From positions 1,674,001 through 1,738,000 of the forward strand of contig OZ245058.1 of NCBI GenBank assembly GCA_965224595.1: a stretch of 64,000 nt of DNA. The letters are read 5' to 3'. Shown here in pieces: positions 14,955 through 23,369 of the stretch. Made by a program: the position numbers and the translations under genes. This DNA comes from Aliivibrio_A sp016764915 (GTDB lineage: Bacteria > Pseudomonadota > Gammaproteobacteria > Enterobacterales > Vibrionaceae). A model generated the notes under the pieces. It had not been told where the DNA came from and did no database searches. It worked only from the letters and a program-made list of their open reading frames with translations. How positions within the stretch are numbered: position 1 is the first letter of the stretch; every line of letters begins with the position of its first letter.

Positions 14955-16256
14955 TCACAAGAATGGAGTAAGAACCATAAACAGTGGCACTTGCTCACCG
15001 TTGGCTAACGTCGCTGACCCATCTTTAATTTCAGTCGTAAATTCATACTGCTCACCACTGTCTACAATCACGCCATCTTGCAGTTTCTCTTCAATCATCA
15101 TCTGCACCATTGGGTTACTTTCGGCCAATGACTTAGAAATAACGACCGATGAACTACCACGCAAATTTTCAACCAATTGTGTGGCATCTTGTGAGGCTCT
15201 TGCCGTACCAGCAGGCAACATCAAATTCAACTTGCTGCTAAATTCGCCTCCCATCAACGTGGCACCAAAGTCATCAATCGATAACGTCATCCCTTTGGCC
15301 ACTAATAAGTTGATCGCCAACTCCAGCTCAGAAATAGTACTTTGAGCTTGCTGCTCTTGCAGTTCATTATAACTAACAAACACTTTTTTCAAGGCTGAGT
15401 AATCTAACGCTGAAAAAGTCACACTTAAACGCGCATTTTCGACTTTATCTTGATCAGATTCCATCAATCCTAATTTGAAGATATTGGTTGAACTCACCTT
15501 CTGATCATCACTGCCTGGGTTACTCTCCTCACTCAATGAAGTGGCATTTTTGTAACTAAGACCTTTCAGCACACTAATATCACTTCCTGAGGTGATAGAA
15601 GCTTCTTTCAGGTAAACATCATTGGTACCAACCCAGAACGCACCATTACTGTTGCCCTTTCCTTCGCCAGAAAAGCCAGTAAGATTCAGTTTTTCGCCTA
15701 GAATGGTAACAAAATCTAACGTCGGCAGGTGGTAAGAAAAGCCATTAAGCCCATCTCTATCAATATCAGCATCAAAGGTGAAGCGGCTCAGATCGATGCG
15801 CTCAACGCCTGATTCAAGCTCTGCTGGTAACTGAATGGATTTGGCTTTAGAGGTGAGTTGTATATGTGTCGAACCAGTCAATTGACTGCTAGATTCAAAT
15901 TTAATATCCATATCCGCTAAGAATGTTTCTAACTCTGGCGGTACTTCTAACCTGCTTATGGAGTCAATGGTCAGGATGCCATGATTAATTTCATGGTTAA
16001 ATATCAACTCTTCAGGAAAACCATCCGCTTTAAATTGCTCTGCAATCACTGGATCTTTAATACTAATTTTGGATACCGCAGTAGAACGTAGGTAGCCTCT
16101 ATCATAATCAACCAATTCAATCGAGATAACTGGGTTTTCATAATGAGCGATTGCATCAGTAATGATAGATTGACCAATCTTACCAGTCGCGAAAGGCCAA
16201 CATGCAGCGATTGCTATTGCGCCACCAATAGCCGCGTATTTTTTTAACTGTTTCAT
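14955..16256 (-). CDS. DUF945 (YdgA-like) envelope protein
   Basis: The 433-aa protein begins with a hydrophobic anchor (MKQLKKYAAIGGAIAIAACW) followed by a periplasmic beta-rich region with the family's N-terminal pattern (GKIGQSII; YDRGYLRSTAVSKI) and C-terminal FMVLTPFL. DUF945 proteins are conserved, anchored in the inner membrane and of unknown function. An IAAC sequence in the anchor resembles a lipobox, so lipidation is conceivable. It is monocistronic on the minus strand with a strong terminator, and marks the return to core sequence after the accessory patch. Confidence 0.88.
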   Translation of the reverse strand: MKQLKKYAAIGGAIAIAACWPFATGKIGQSIITDAIAHYENPVISIELVDYDRGYLRSTAVSKISIKDPVIAEQFKADGFPEELIFNHEINHGILTIDSISRLEVPPELETFLADMDIKFESSSQLTGSTHIQLTSKAKSIQLPAELESGVERIDLSRFTFDADIDRDGLNGFSYHLPTLDFVTILGEKLNLTGFSGEGKGNSNGAFWVGTNDVYLKEASITSGSDISVLKGLSYKNATSLSEESNPGSDDQKVSSTNIFKLGLMESDQDKVENARLSVTFSALDYSALKKVFVSYNELQEQQAQSTISELELAINLLVAKGMTLSIDDFGATLMGGEFSSKLNLMLPAGTARASQDATQLVENLRGSSSVVISKSLAESNPMVQMMIEEKLQDGVIVDSGEQYEFTTEIKDGSATLANGEQVPLFMVLTPFL

Positions 16257-16367
16257 TTTAAACCATCATTTTTTGAGTAATATTACCAGTTTATAGAATT
16301 AACCCTCGATTGAACACCTCTCAATTTTTTAGAATCAAACCGATCTCTCACCTCACTATCATGAACA

Positions 16368-18347
16368 ATGATATGGTTTAACTTGATTAAAATTATTAGG
16401 ATAACGGCAATCAAATACTCCATTCTCTGTCTTCATACAAACGCCTCGATACTTGACGCGATGAAAAATGATTTCGCCTATTTAGACGCTAGGTTCAATC
16501 TATATTTCACGGCATCATCTCAAGAAGCAGAAAATGTTATTTTTTCATTAAGTGATTCAGATACTGAACTTGCATTAGTTATCTGTGGCGGAACATCAGA
16601 GCAGAATAAAACGTTCGATTTTTTGATTCAGCTGCATCATCAACATCAAACCAAAAAAACCCGGAAGTTATTAATAAACGATAATTACTCGATAGACGAT
16701 ATTCTCACCATCGTTAATCAGGGGCGTTTAAACCACTGTTTTCAATCCCCTTGGAATAGTGAACTGCATCTACCAATAATCGCCAAAGAGTTAACCACCT
16801 TTGTATTGGAAAATGATCATGGCAACTGGTTAAAGTACAACGAATTATTAGATCAAGAGAGAATAATCAAAGCCCACATTGATCATAAAATGAGCCAATT
16901 CCAAGCGGGTTTTATTAATGATTACCACAATATTGATGACACAGAATTAGCACAACAAGTTATCGCAACACTTTACGATATTTTCAAAGATAACGACAAA
17001 ACTCAGGCTTGCCGTACCTATCATCAAAATCACCTGTTAACCAAAGAGGGCGAACCCAACCGCTTTCTATGGTTTATTGCTGAAGGGCAAATTGCGTTGT
17101 ACAAATCAGACGATGATGGTGAGCAGCATGAAGTAGTGCAATACTCGAGCGGTAACATTGTTGGCAGTATGTCTTTTGTCTCTGGAGAGCGCTCATTCTC
17201 AACGGCTATTACATTAACGACCACCAAAGTCATTAAATTAGACAGAACTCTATTTAGCAAAATCATGCACAACAACTCTGAGCTTCTGCCGCAATTTAGC
17301 AATCTACTACTGCGACATTTCAATCGAAGATTACAGGGCAGCATCAAGACAAAAATTAAACTGCAACAAACCGTCACCTCTTTGGATAATGCCTATCAAC
17401 AATTAATAGAACGGGAAAAAATGGCAGTACTGGGTCAACTCGTCGCTGGGGTTGCTCACGAACTGAATAACCCAATTTCGGCCATTATTAGAGGCAGTGA
17501 TAACTTAAAACTGAAGATCTCACATCTGATTAATTCACCGCTGTCAGATAAGATCCAACAAATTGGTAGCGACGTATTCAAAAAAGGTTTGATCAGTAAT
17601 CCAACGTCAACTTCAGACACTCGAGCCAGAGCCAAGCAGATAGAGAAACTGGTTAACGACAGAGTCACCGCGAAAAAAATAGTGCAAATGGGTTTGGACA
17701 ACGAACATCAAATCTTGCAATATCAAGCCGAATTAGGTGACAACTTTAAAGAAACGATAGCGGAGTGGGAGCAATACTCATTAGCTGGAAATACCATAAG
17801 ATCTATGTCTATATGTGCGCAACGTATCGCCGACTTGGTTAAGAGCTTAAAAGGTTACGCTCGTGAAGATGATGAAACTATTCACTTTGTGAATATTCAT
17901 GAAGGGATAGAAGATACCCTGATTATTTTTGAAAACCGCCTAAAACATCACCATGTTATTAAACACTATTCTGGTATTCCTAACGTCCCCTGCCAGCCTT
18001 TTGCACTGCAACAAGTTTGGACCAATATTATTTCTAATGCCATTGACGCACTGCCAAAAAATGGAGAGTTAGAGATCAAAACATCACTGCTGACCAAAAA
18101 AAGTATCGATTATTTAAGTGTGTCATTCAAAGACAACGGAGATGGCATTCCACCCGAGATCATCGATAAAATTTTTGAACTCAACTACACCACAAAACGG
18201 GAAGGAAATTTCGGCCTTGGCATTGGTCTGTCAGTCAGTGAACAAATTGTAAGGCATCATGGCGGTTGGTTTGAAGTTGAATCAGAGCCGAACCTTTTTA
18301 CAAAAATGACCGTATTATTACCACTTCAATCACCTCTACTGGCCTAG
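16368..18347 (+). CDS. Hybrid-derived histidine kinase: pseudo-receiver, cyclic-nucleotide-binding domain, HisKA-HATPase
   Basis: This is a 659-aa cytoplasmic kinase without membrane segments. Residues ~16-140 align with the receiver domain of the next gene (shared KYxILC and PW landmarks) but every catalytic residue is replaced: acidic pair to H23-T24, phospho-Asp to G74, Thr to N104, Lys to S127. Residues ~200-320 form a CRP-like cyclic-nucleotide-binding domain. HisKA has H364 (GVAHELNNP); HATPase shows N-box NIISNAIDAL, DNGDGIPPEI and GLGIGLSV. The start at ATG 16368 has no clear binding site and may be slightly upstream of the true one. It is followed 37 bp later by its likely cognate regulator. 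Confidence 0.9.
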   Translation: MIWFNLIKIIRITAIKYSILCLHTNASILDAMKNDFAYLDARFNLYFTASSQEAENVIFSLSDSDTELALVICGGTSEQNKTFDFLIQLHHQHQTKKTRKLLINDNYSIDDILTIVNQGRLNHCFQSPWNSELHLPIIAKELTTFVLENDHGNWLKYNELLDQERIIKAHIDHKMSQFQAGFINDYHNIDDTELAQQVIATLYDIFKDNDKTQACRTYHQNHLLTKEGEPNRFLWFIAEGQIALYKSDDDGEQHEVVQYSSGNIVGSMSFVSGERSFSTAITLTTTKVIKLDRTLFSKIMHNNSELLPQFSNLLLRHFNRRLQGSIKTKIKLQQTVTSLDNAYQQLIEREKMAVLGQLVAGVAHELNNPISAIIRGSDNLKLKISHLINSPLSDKIQQIGSDVFKKGLISNPTSTSDTRARAKQIEKLVNDRVTAKKIVQMGLDNEHQILQYQAELGDNFKETIAEWEQYSLAGNTIRSMSICAQRIADLVKSLKGYAREDDETIHFVNIHEGIEDTLIIFENRLKHHHVIKHYSGIPNVPCQPFALQQVWTNIISNAIDALPKNGELEIKTSLLTKKSIDYLSVSFKDNGDGIPPEIIDKIFELNYTTKREGNFGLGIGLSVSEQIVRHHGGWFEVESEPNLFTKMTVLLPLQSPLLA

Positions 18348-18384
18348 GTGATGGCATAACACCACACTCTAAAAGGAGCTTAAT

Positions 18385-18885
18385 ATGAAAAAATATCTCA
18401 TTTTATGTGTCGATGATGAGAGAGACGTACTAGACAGTGTTATTCAAGACCTCTCTCCCTTAGAAGAATACTTTGTTATCGAAGCTGCGGAGTCCGTTTC
18501 AGAAGCTCAAGAGGTCATCGCAGATGCGCTTGTAGATGAGATGCCGCTTGCTTTGATCCTTTGTGACCACATCATGCCGGAATATCGTGGTGTCGATTTT
18601 CTCATTGCACTAAAAAAACAAGAACATACCAGACAAGCCAAAAAACTATTGCTCACCGGACAGGCCGATTTAGAAGCAACCATTCAAGCAGTGAACTCGG
18701 CCTGTTTAGATTTTTTTATTACCAAACCGTGGAATGGTGATTCATTATTACAAACTGTCACAGATCAGCTAACTAACTATATGATTGAAAATGAAAAGGA
18801 TCTAATGCCTTGGGCAAGAGTGCTTGATACGGTGAAAATTTTTGAAGCTCTGAACCAACGCAGAAGTGAATTGGCTAGCGATTAA
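18385..18885 (+). CDS. Response regulator with receiver domain only
   Basis: The 166-aa protein has a canonical receiver: D10-D11 (CVDDE), phospho-acceptor D61 (LCDHIMP), T91 (LLTG) and K114 (ITKPW). The ~40 C-terminal residues form a short helical tail, not a DNA-binding or enzymatic domain. AAAGGAG lies seven to eight bases upstream of the start. It is probably phosphorylated by the preceding kinase and acts by protein-protein contact. Similarity to the kinase's own degenerate receiver suggests intragenic duplication. Confidence 0.93.
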   Translation: MKKYLILCVDDERDVLDSVIQDLSPLEEYFVIEAAESVSEAQEVIADALVDEMPLALILCDHIMPEYRGVDFLIALKKQEHTRQAKKLLLTGQADLEATIQAVNSACLDFFITKPWNGDSLLQTVTDQLTNYMIENEKDLMPWARVLDTVKIFEALNQRRSELASD

Positions 18886-19109
18886 ACACATTATGTAAAG
18901 CTGGTATTCTATTTGCTTAACATTAATAAGTACATTCATGACAAAATTTTGACTTCTATAAAAACATATCGACAAGTTTTGTGAGGAATATATATTTTTA
19001 GCCCAAGAAATGGTTTGATTCCATATAGATATTCATCTATTTCTGATATTATCCACCCACATTTGGAGCGTGAAAGGATGCTCCATAGGAATAGCAGGTT
19101 TTAGATATC

Positions 19110-19661
19110 ATGCGTAAAATACTTTTAACAACAGCTCTTATTTTATCTTCATCATCAGTTTTGGCTGCAGTGGAAAACCAAAGCCAAGCAGTAATGAGTA
19201 ACTTTAGCTACGATTACGCAGAAGCTCGTATCGGCGTAAACCCAGTCACACTCGGTGGCGGTTTTAGCAAGTCAATTCACCCAAACGCTCATGTTGTAGC
19301 CACTGTTGACTCTGAGTTTGAAAGTGACTATGACCTCGCAGCCGGCGTTGGGTTTCATGCTCCTATTAATAACTGGGCAGATGTAACAGGTGAAATGCTG
19401 GTTAGATTGGTGGATGATAATAAACATTACAACAATGGTGAGCTGGGTTTAGAGATTAATGTTGGTTTGCGTCAATGGTTAGGCCCTCAACTTGAGGTTG
19501 GCGGTAAAATTGGCCACGTATCTATCGACTCTAGAGAGAGTACTATTGGTTCTGTATACGCTCGCTTCCACTCAACCGAACTGTTCTCTATGGGTGTTGA
19601 AGGTCGTTTCAATGGTATTTATGACGACCATATAATGCTTTCTACTCGCTTTAAATTTTAA
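19110..19661 (+). CDS. YfaZ-family outer-membrane protein
   Basis: A signal peptide (MRKILLTTALILSSSSVLA) precedes a ~163-residue mature protein made of alternating beta strands with aromatic C-terminus (STRFKF), consistent with a small beta-barrel of the YfaZ family. Function is unknown. The 224-bp upstream spacer contains a TGGAGC/GCTCCA hairpin (19064-19085) 25 bp before the start that may affect translation. A strong terminator follows. Confidence 0.82.
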   Translation: MRKILLTTALILSSSSVLAAVENQSQAVMSNFSYDYAEARIGVNPVTLGGGFSKSIHPNAHVVATVDSEFESDYDLAAGVGFHAPINNWADVTGEMLVRLVDDNKHYNNGELGLEINVGLRQWLGPQLEVGGKIGHVSIDSRESTIGSVYARFHSTELFSMGVEGRFNGIYDDHIMLSTRFKF

Positions 19662-19682
19662 ACTGTTTAGATTCATTATCTA

Positions 19683-19708
19683 AAGCCTCGCACTGCGAGG
19701 CTTTTTTA
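19683..19708. terminator. Terminator between the YfaZ gene and tfoX
   Basis: AAGCCTCG/CGAGGCTT with a five-base loop (19683-19703) is followed by TTTTT on the plus strand and abuts the tfoX stop codon. It ends the YfaZ transcript and may act weakly for tfoX. Confidence 0.85.
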
Positions 19709-20287
19709 TTAGATGTTACGCAACAGCTCACTTTTTTCTTCCTCGCGAATTAATGACCAGTGACAACCGATTATCGCCCCTGCAAATTTCCACAATAACG
19801 TGATCTCCACATCCCCTTGATAGGTCAGTTTCACTTTCTTATAAACTACCGCAGCCCCTAACGCTTCAAACATTGGCACATCTTTAATTCCTGACTTTTT
19901 TACCATTCTTTCTAATCGCAATTGCATATTAGGAAGGTCACGTAACCGTTTTGTAGATTGCCTATCTACTTTCTCATCAAAAGATATGTGAATTCCATTT
20001 GAAATCAATTGAGCAAATAGAATGGAATCCGTATCAAATATGGTGCTGATATTAAAATAGTTAATAGTAGCGATAGAGCGCTTTTTAACATGATGAAACG
20101 GTTCACATTGGTTTCTTTTGAGAATGTCGCTGTTTTCCCCTCCGCCTTTTACATAAATTAGACCATCAAAAACCAACGCAAACATCGCCTGGCCATGAAA
20201 AAGGCCAATACCTCCGAACATAGAGCGCTTAGTACAAGACGTTATTTTTTGAATGTTACGACAAAATCGACTGTCCATAGTGTTCAC
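19709..20287 (-). CDS. tfoX: TfoX/Sxy-family competence regulator
   Basis: TfoX activates DNA-uptake and type VI secretion genes with CRP when chitin is sensed. The N-terminal domain has KRSMFGGIGLF and FALVFDGLIYVKGG; the C-terminal domain has RLRDLPNMQL, ERMVKKSGI, and LLWKFAGAIIGCHW. Two paralogs exist in vibrios, TfoX and TfoY; I favour TfoX from the neighbourhood and because no c-di-GMP riboswitch, typical of tfoY, is seen upstream. I start at GTG 20287, six bases after GGAG; ATG 20299 lacks a binding site, and ATG 20278 is an alternative. Confidence 0.85.
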   Translation of the reverse strand: MNTMDSRFCRNIQKITSCTKRSMFGGIGLFHGQAMFALVFDGLIYVKGGGENSDILKRNQCEPFHHVKKRSIATINYFNISTIFDTDSILFAQLISNGIHISFDEKVDRQSTKRLRDLPNMQLRLERMVKKSGIKDVPMFEALGAAVVYKKVKLTYQGDVEITLLWKFAGAIIGCHWSLIREEEKSELLRNI

Positions 20288-20600
20288 ATCAATCTCCATT
20301 TGAATATAGAAAATCAGCAGTTGGGAACAATATTTGTAGAAAACAGGGTTAAAAACTATCTGTACTCGATTACATCAGCTCAGATATAGCAATAATTTGT
20401 ATTCGTTCGCATTTTTTTAACTTTTATCACTAGAGTAAACACCATTGTGTCGATATAAATCACAGTGAAATAGGAAAAAAACCAGCTATTTTAATAAAAA
20501 TACTAAAAACTGGACATCATCAAACAATATTAATAAATAATGTTTTGATATCGCTAGTGATTGAGTAAAATAAGGAGACTATAAAAAGGCAAATCTAATT
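20288..20600. promoter_or_regulatory. tfoX / HDOD divergent regulatory spacer
   Basis: This is 313 bp of AT-rich sequence. It should hold the tfoX promoter and leader on the minus strand; in V. cholerae the tfoX leader is a target of a chitin-induced small RNA. A TGTGTCGATATAAATCACA sequence at 20445-20463 recalls a CRP site but has the wrong spacing. The HDOD ribosome binding site is unclear: AAGGAG (about 20571) is too far, AAGG at about 20586 is closer. Confidence 0.45.
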
Positions 20601-21530
20601 ATGAATCATCTATCCTTTTATTGGCTACAACCTGACAAAAATAAGTTGATTGAAGCACTCAAATCAGACTTTTGTAAGTTAGTTGAACAATCAATTTTAT
20701 CTAATAACATCGTTTTACCTCCCATTCCTGATGTTGTGATCAAAATCCAGCAGTTAAGCACGAATGAAAGTGCAACCATCAAAGAGGTGGCTGAAACGTT
20801 ACTTGCCGATCCTGGCTTAACTGCAAACGTTATCCGAGTATCAAACTCTGCTGTATTCAACCGCAGTAATATCACTTGCAACTCAGCTATAACGGCTGTA
20901 TCGCGTTTGGGGATCTACCGAGTTCGAGATTTAGTGACAGCACAAGCGATAGAAGAGCTAAAAAACTCAACGAACCTTAATGCTGAATGCAATGACCTCC
21001 TTAAAAAAAGTGCTCGCTCTTCGCGTGATTTTGCAGCCGTGATGACCCTAGTCTGTCAATGCATGGCGAAGCATAAAGAGGAGGAGGATAGCTTCTATTT
21101 AGAACCTGAAAAAGCGCTACTCACCGGATTACTTGCTGACATAGGTATCTTCTGCTTAATCAGTGAATTTTACGAATACCAGAAATCAGGAAACTATTTA
21201 GATTTTGATATCGCCACTCAGATATTCAATTCACGCTGCTCTTACGTCAGTAAAATTGTGCTAACACTGTGGGGGTTCGATCAAGACTTCATCAATGTTG
21301 CGACCAATAAAGTAAATGGCCATAAACAAGACGGTGACTCGATAAGCTATTTAGATATCGCTCGAATGGCCAATCATCTGTTGATGTTTAGAAACAAAGA
21401 CAAATGCATAGATGAACATGAAGTTGAGATCACTGCGCTTGGCGCTGAAGCCCTCTACGAATTAAGCAATCTATCAGACAGTGATTTCAATAATAGAATT
21501 CAAGACGTCATTAAACAAAGCGGTCTGTAG
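20601..21530 (+). CDS. HDOD-domain signalling protein
   Basis: HDOD domains are catalytically dead relatives of HD phosphohydrolases that act as protein-interaction modules in bacterial signalling. Residues ~35-240 show the pattern LPPIPDVVIKIQQLS, ADPGLTANVIRVSNSAVF, AVSRLGIYRVRDLV and later ALLTGLLADIGIF. The 309-aa protein has no second output domain. It lies near a receiver-only response regulator, and such pairs occur in chemotaxis and second-messenger circuits, but a direct link here is inference. Confidence 0.85.
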   Translation: MNHLSFYWLQPDKNKLIEALKSDFCKLVEQSILSNNIVLPPIPDVVIKIQQLSTNESATIKEVAETLLADPGLTANVIRVSNSAVFNRSNITCNSAITAVSRLGIYRVRDLVTAQAIEELKNSTNLNAECNDLLKKSARSSRDFAAVMTLVCQCMAKHKEEEDSFYLEPEKALLTGLLADIGIFCLISEFYEYQKSGNYLDFDIATQIFNSRCSYVSKIVLTLWGFDQDFINVATNKVNGHKQDGDSISYLDIARMANHLLMFRNKDKCIDEHEVEITALGAEALYELSNLSDSDFNNRIQDVIKQSGL

Positions 21531-21620
21531 ATTTTTAGCCTAACCACTACTTTCACTATTGTCAGTTAGAATAAATATGATAGTCTCTTGTTTTTAAACC
21601 GCTGATAGAGGAAGCAAGAG

Positions 21621-22517
21621 TTGTCAGGGATGTTATATATATTTTTACCATTGGTTTTTGGGTATTTGATCCCCATTTCGAATGATGACACGCTTAAAAG
21701 AATCAATTCTCATACCAATCGATTGATCTTAGTGATCCTTTCACTAATGGGACTCAGCCTCGCAGGCTTAGACAACCTCAATCAAAACCTCAGCCAGATC
21801 CTTAAATACACACTGGTTTTCTTTACCTCGATTGGCTTTTTTAATCTCGCTGTTTTGCCATTGATCGATCGATTTTTACCGATTAAATCAGAAAACAAAA
21901 AGAATAAAGTCCCGCTTACCACGATGGCATTGGAGTCACTGAAACTTATTGTGGTGGTCGCGTTAGGATTAGTGGTTGGTTTAGTGATTAATATCGACCT
22001 TTCATGGGTTGATACTGCGAGTGAAATAATCCTGCTGCTGCTGCTATTTTTGATTGGCATTCAATTAAGAAACAGTGGGTTAACCTTAAAGCAAATTCTT
22101 GTCAATAAACAAGGATTAAGCATTGCCGCAGCCGTTATTGTGAGCTCACTAATGGGGGGAGTTATCGCCGCATTAATTTTGGATATCCCAATTAATTATG
22201 GTCTAGCGATGGCGTCTGGTTTTGGCTGGTATTCACTGGCTGGTATTTTAATGGGGGATGCTCTAGGCCCAGTATATGGCGGAGCCTCCTTTATGTTAGA
22301 GCTATTAAGGGAGTTAGTCGCACTCATGCTGATACCAATGATAATACAGCGCCACCCTTCAACCGCAATTGGCTATGCCGGTGCCACCGCAATGGATTTT
22401 ACTCTGCCAATCATTCAAAACACTGGCGGAATTAAATGTGTTCCCATTGCTATCGTGAGTGGTTTTATTTTAAGTCTACTGGTCCCAATTTTAATGCTAT
22501 TTTTTGTCTCGTTATAA
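21621..22517 (+). CDS. lysO: LysO family lysine exporter
   Basis: LysO (YbjE) exports L-lysine. This 298-aa protein has about eight to nine membrane helices, the N-terminus MSGMLYIFLPLVFGYLIP and the signature GFGWYSLAGILM and GATAMDFTLPIIQ, both very close to E. coli LysO. The start is TTG 21621, with GAGGAAG about nine bases upstream; the following ATG at 21630 would truncate the conserved first residues. It is a single gene with a weak stem-loop after it. Confidence 0.9.
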   Translation: MSGMLYIFLPLVFGYLIPISNDDTLKRINSHTNRLILVILSLMGLSLAGLDNLNQNLSQILKYTLVFFTSIGFFNLAVLPLIDRFLPIKSENKKNKVPLTTMALESLKLIVVVALGLVVGLVINIDLSWVDTASEIILLLLLFLIGIQLRNSGLTLKQILVNKQGLSIAAAVIVSSLMGGVIAALILDIPINYGLAMASGFGWYSLAGILMGDALGPVYGGASFMLELLRELVALMLIPMIIQRHPSTAIGYAGATAMDFTLPIIQNTGGIKCVPIAIVSGFILSLLVPILMLFFVSL

Positions 22518-22536
22518 AATGGTTAACAAGAAGTGT

Positions 22537-22563
22537 CAGAGATCGCAACTTATCCGGTCTCTG
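22537..22563 (+). terminator. Weak terminator candidate after lysO
   Basis: CAGAGATCG and CGGTCTCTG pair imperfectly across an eight-base loop, followed by CTTTCTATT. The T-run is poor. Confidence 0.4.
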
Positions 22564-22635
22564 CTTTCTATTGCTAACTCTTAAGCATAAAATCCCCGTC
22601 TAAAGAGACTTCCGTTTAATCAGTAAGGAATACCA

Positions 22636-23148
22636 ATGAAATACGTTGTAGCCCTATGTTCACTGCTTCTTCTCTCAACAACAGTATCCGCTGCTGATAC
22701 TCAGTGTAACAGTAAAAAATACCACGCTTATGTTGATGCTTCGCTTGGTTGGTATAACTCACTCATTGAACTCACAGTAAAGAAAGACCCTACGCTAGCC
22801 GACGTTGGTCAGTGGTTTTTAGAGGGTCGTAAGCACCATTTTGAACTCAATCAAGCAGCAGTAGATTTCTATTTGGTGAATGATTCGAGCCATGTTGCAC
22901 TTGAAAAATCGGTTGAATCTTGGCTTCAGCTCGATCAAAAAGAGATCAAGGCACTAGCAGAAAGAGAAGATGACTTAGGGGAAATTGCGAAAACAACGTT
23001 CACTGACCGTCAAACTAAACCACATCAACAGAATTATGAACTTCGTTCTGCCTTTGCTGATCTACTTAGCGACCCAAAAGCGATTGAAACACCGCTCAAT
23101 AAATACAATGATGAAATCAGTGTGATCAGTAATGCAGTTTGCCAGTAA
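22636..23148 (+). CDS. Secreted/periplasmic protein of unknown function
   Basis: The 170-aa product has a clear signal peptide (MKYVVALCSLLLLSTTVSAA) and a mainly helical mature part with two cysteines, one near each end (C24 and C169), that could form a disulfide in the periplasm. I do not recognise the family. AAGGAATACCA provides a ribosome binding site. It precedes panP but is separated from it by 221 bp with a large inverted repeat. Confidence 0.75.
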   Translation: MKYVVALCSLLLLSTTVSAADTQCNSKKYHAYVDASLGWYNSLIELTVKKDPTLADVGQWFLEGRKHHFELNQAAVDFYLVNDSSHVALEKSVESWLQLDQKEIKALAEREDDLGEIAKTTFTDRQTKPHQQNYELRSAFADLLSDPKAIETPLNKYNDEISVISNAVCQ

Positions 23149-23175
23149 CACGATATTAATTGCATAAATTGTAAT

Positions 23176-23230
23176 CTTTGCTTGGGTGAAGAGTTCTAAA
23201 GATATCTGTTTGATATTTACCCAAGCAAGT
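23176..23230. repeat. Inverted repeat with ~30-base loop between genes
   Basis: CTTTGCTTGGGTGAA (23176-23190) faces TTTACCCAAGCAAG (23216-23229); the TTGCTTGGGT/ACCCAAGCAA core is perfect. There is no T-run, so it is not a standard terminator. It may be an operator pair or an RNA structure at the 3' end of the upstream gene. Confidence 0.5.
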
Positions 23231-23369
23231 TCATATCGCGCAATTAATACAAGACATTCTACAATATTTCGACTAGATTGTGCTCTCTTGCCTAGAAAAA
23301 TAGCGATATAGGCAAGTACGGCTAGACACAATAACCCCTGTTTCACACTAAGATAAGCATTAAAAGACC

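Noticed and set aside
20445..20463. CRP site TGTGTCGATATAAATCACA
   Set aside because: The half sites are nine bases apart instead of six and the left half is imperfect.
20288..20600. c-di-GMP (GEMM) riboswitch upstream of tfoX
   Set aside because: None of the conserved GEMM blocks are visible on either strand, which also argues for TfoX rather than TfoY.
23062..23346. 94-codon minus-strand frame overlapping the secreted-protein gene
   Set aside because: It overlaps a supported gene by ~90 bp, spans the large inverted repeat and has no good ribosome binding site; composition is not protein-like beyond a hydrophobic start.
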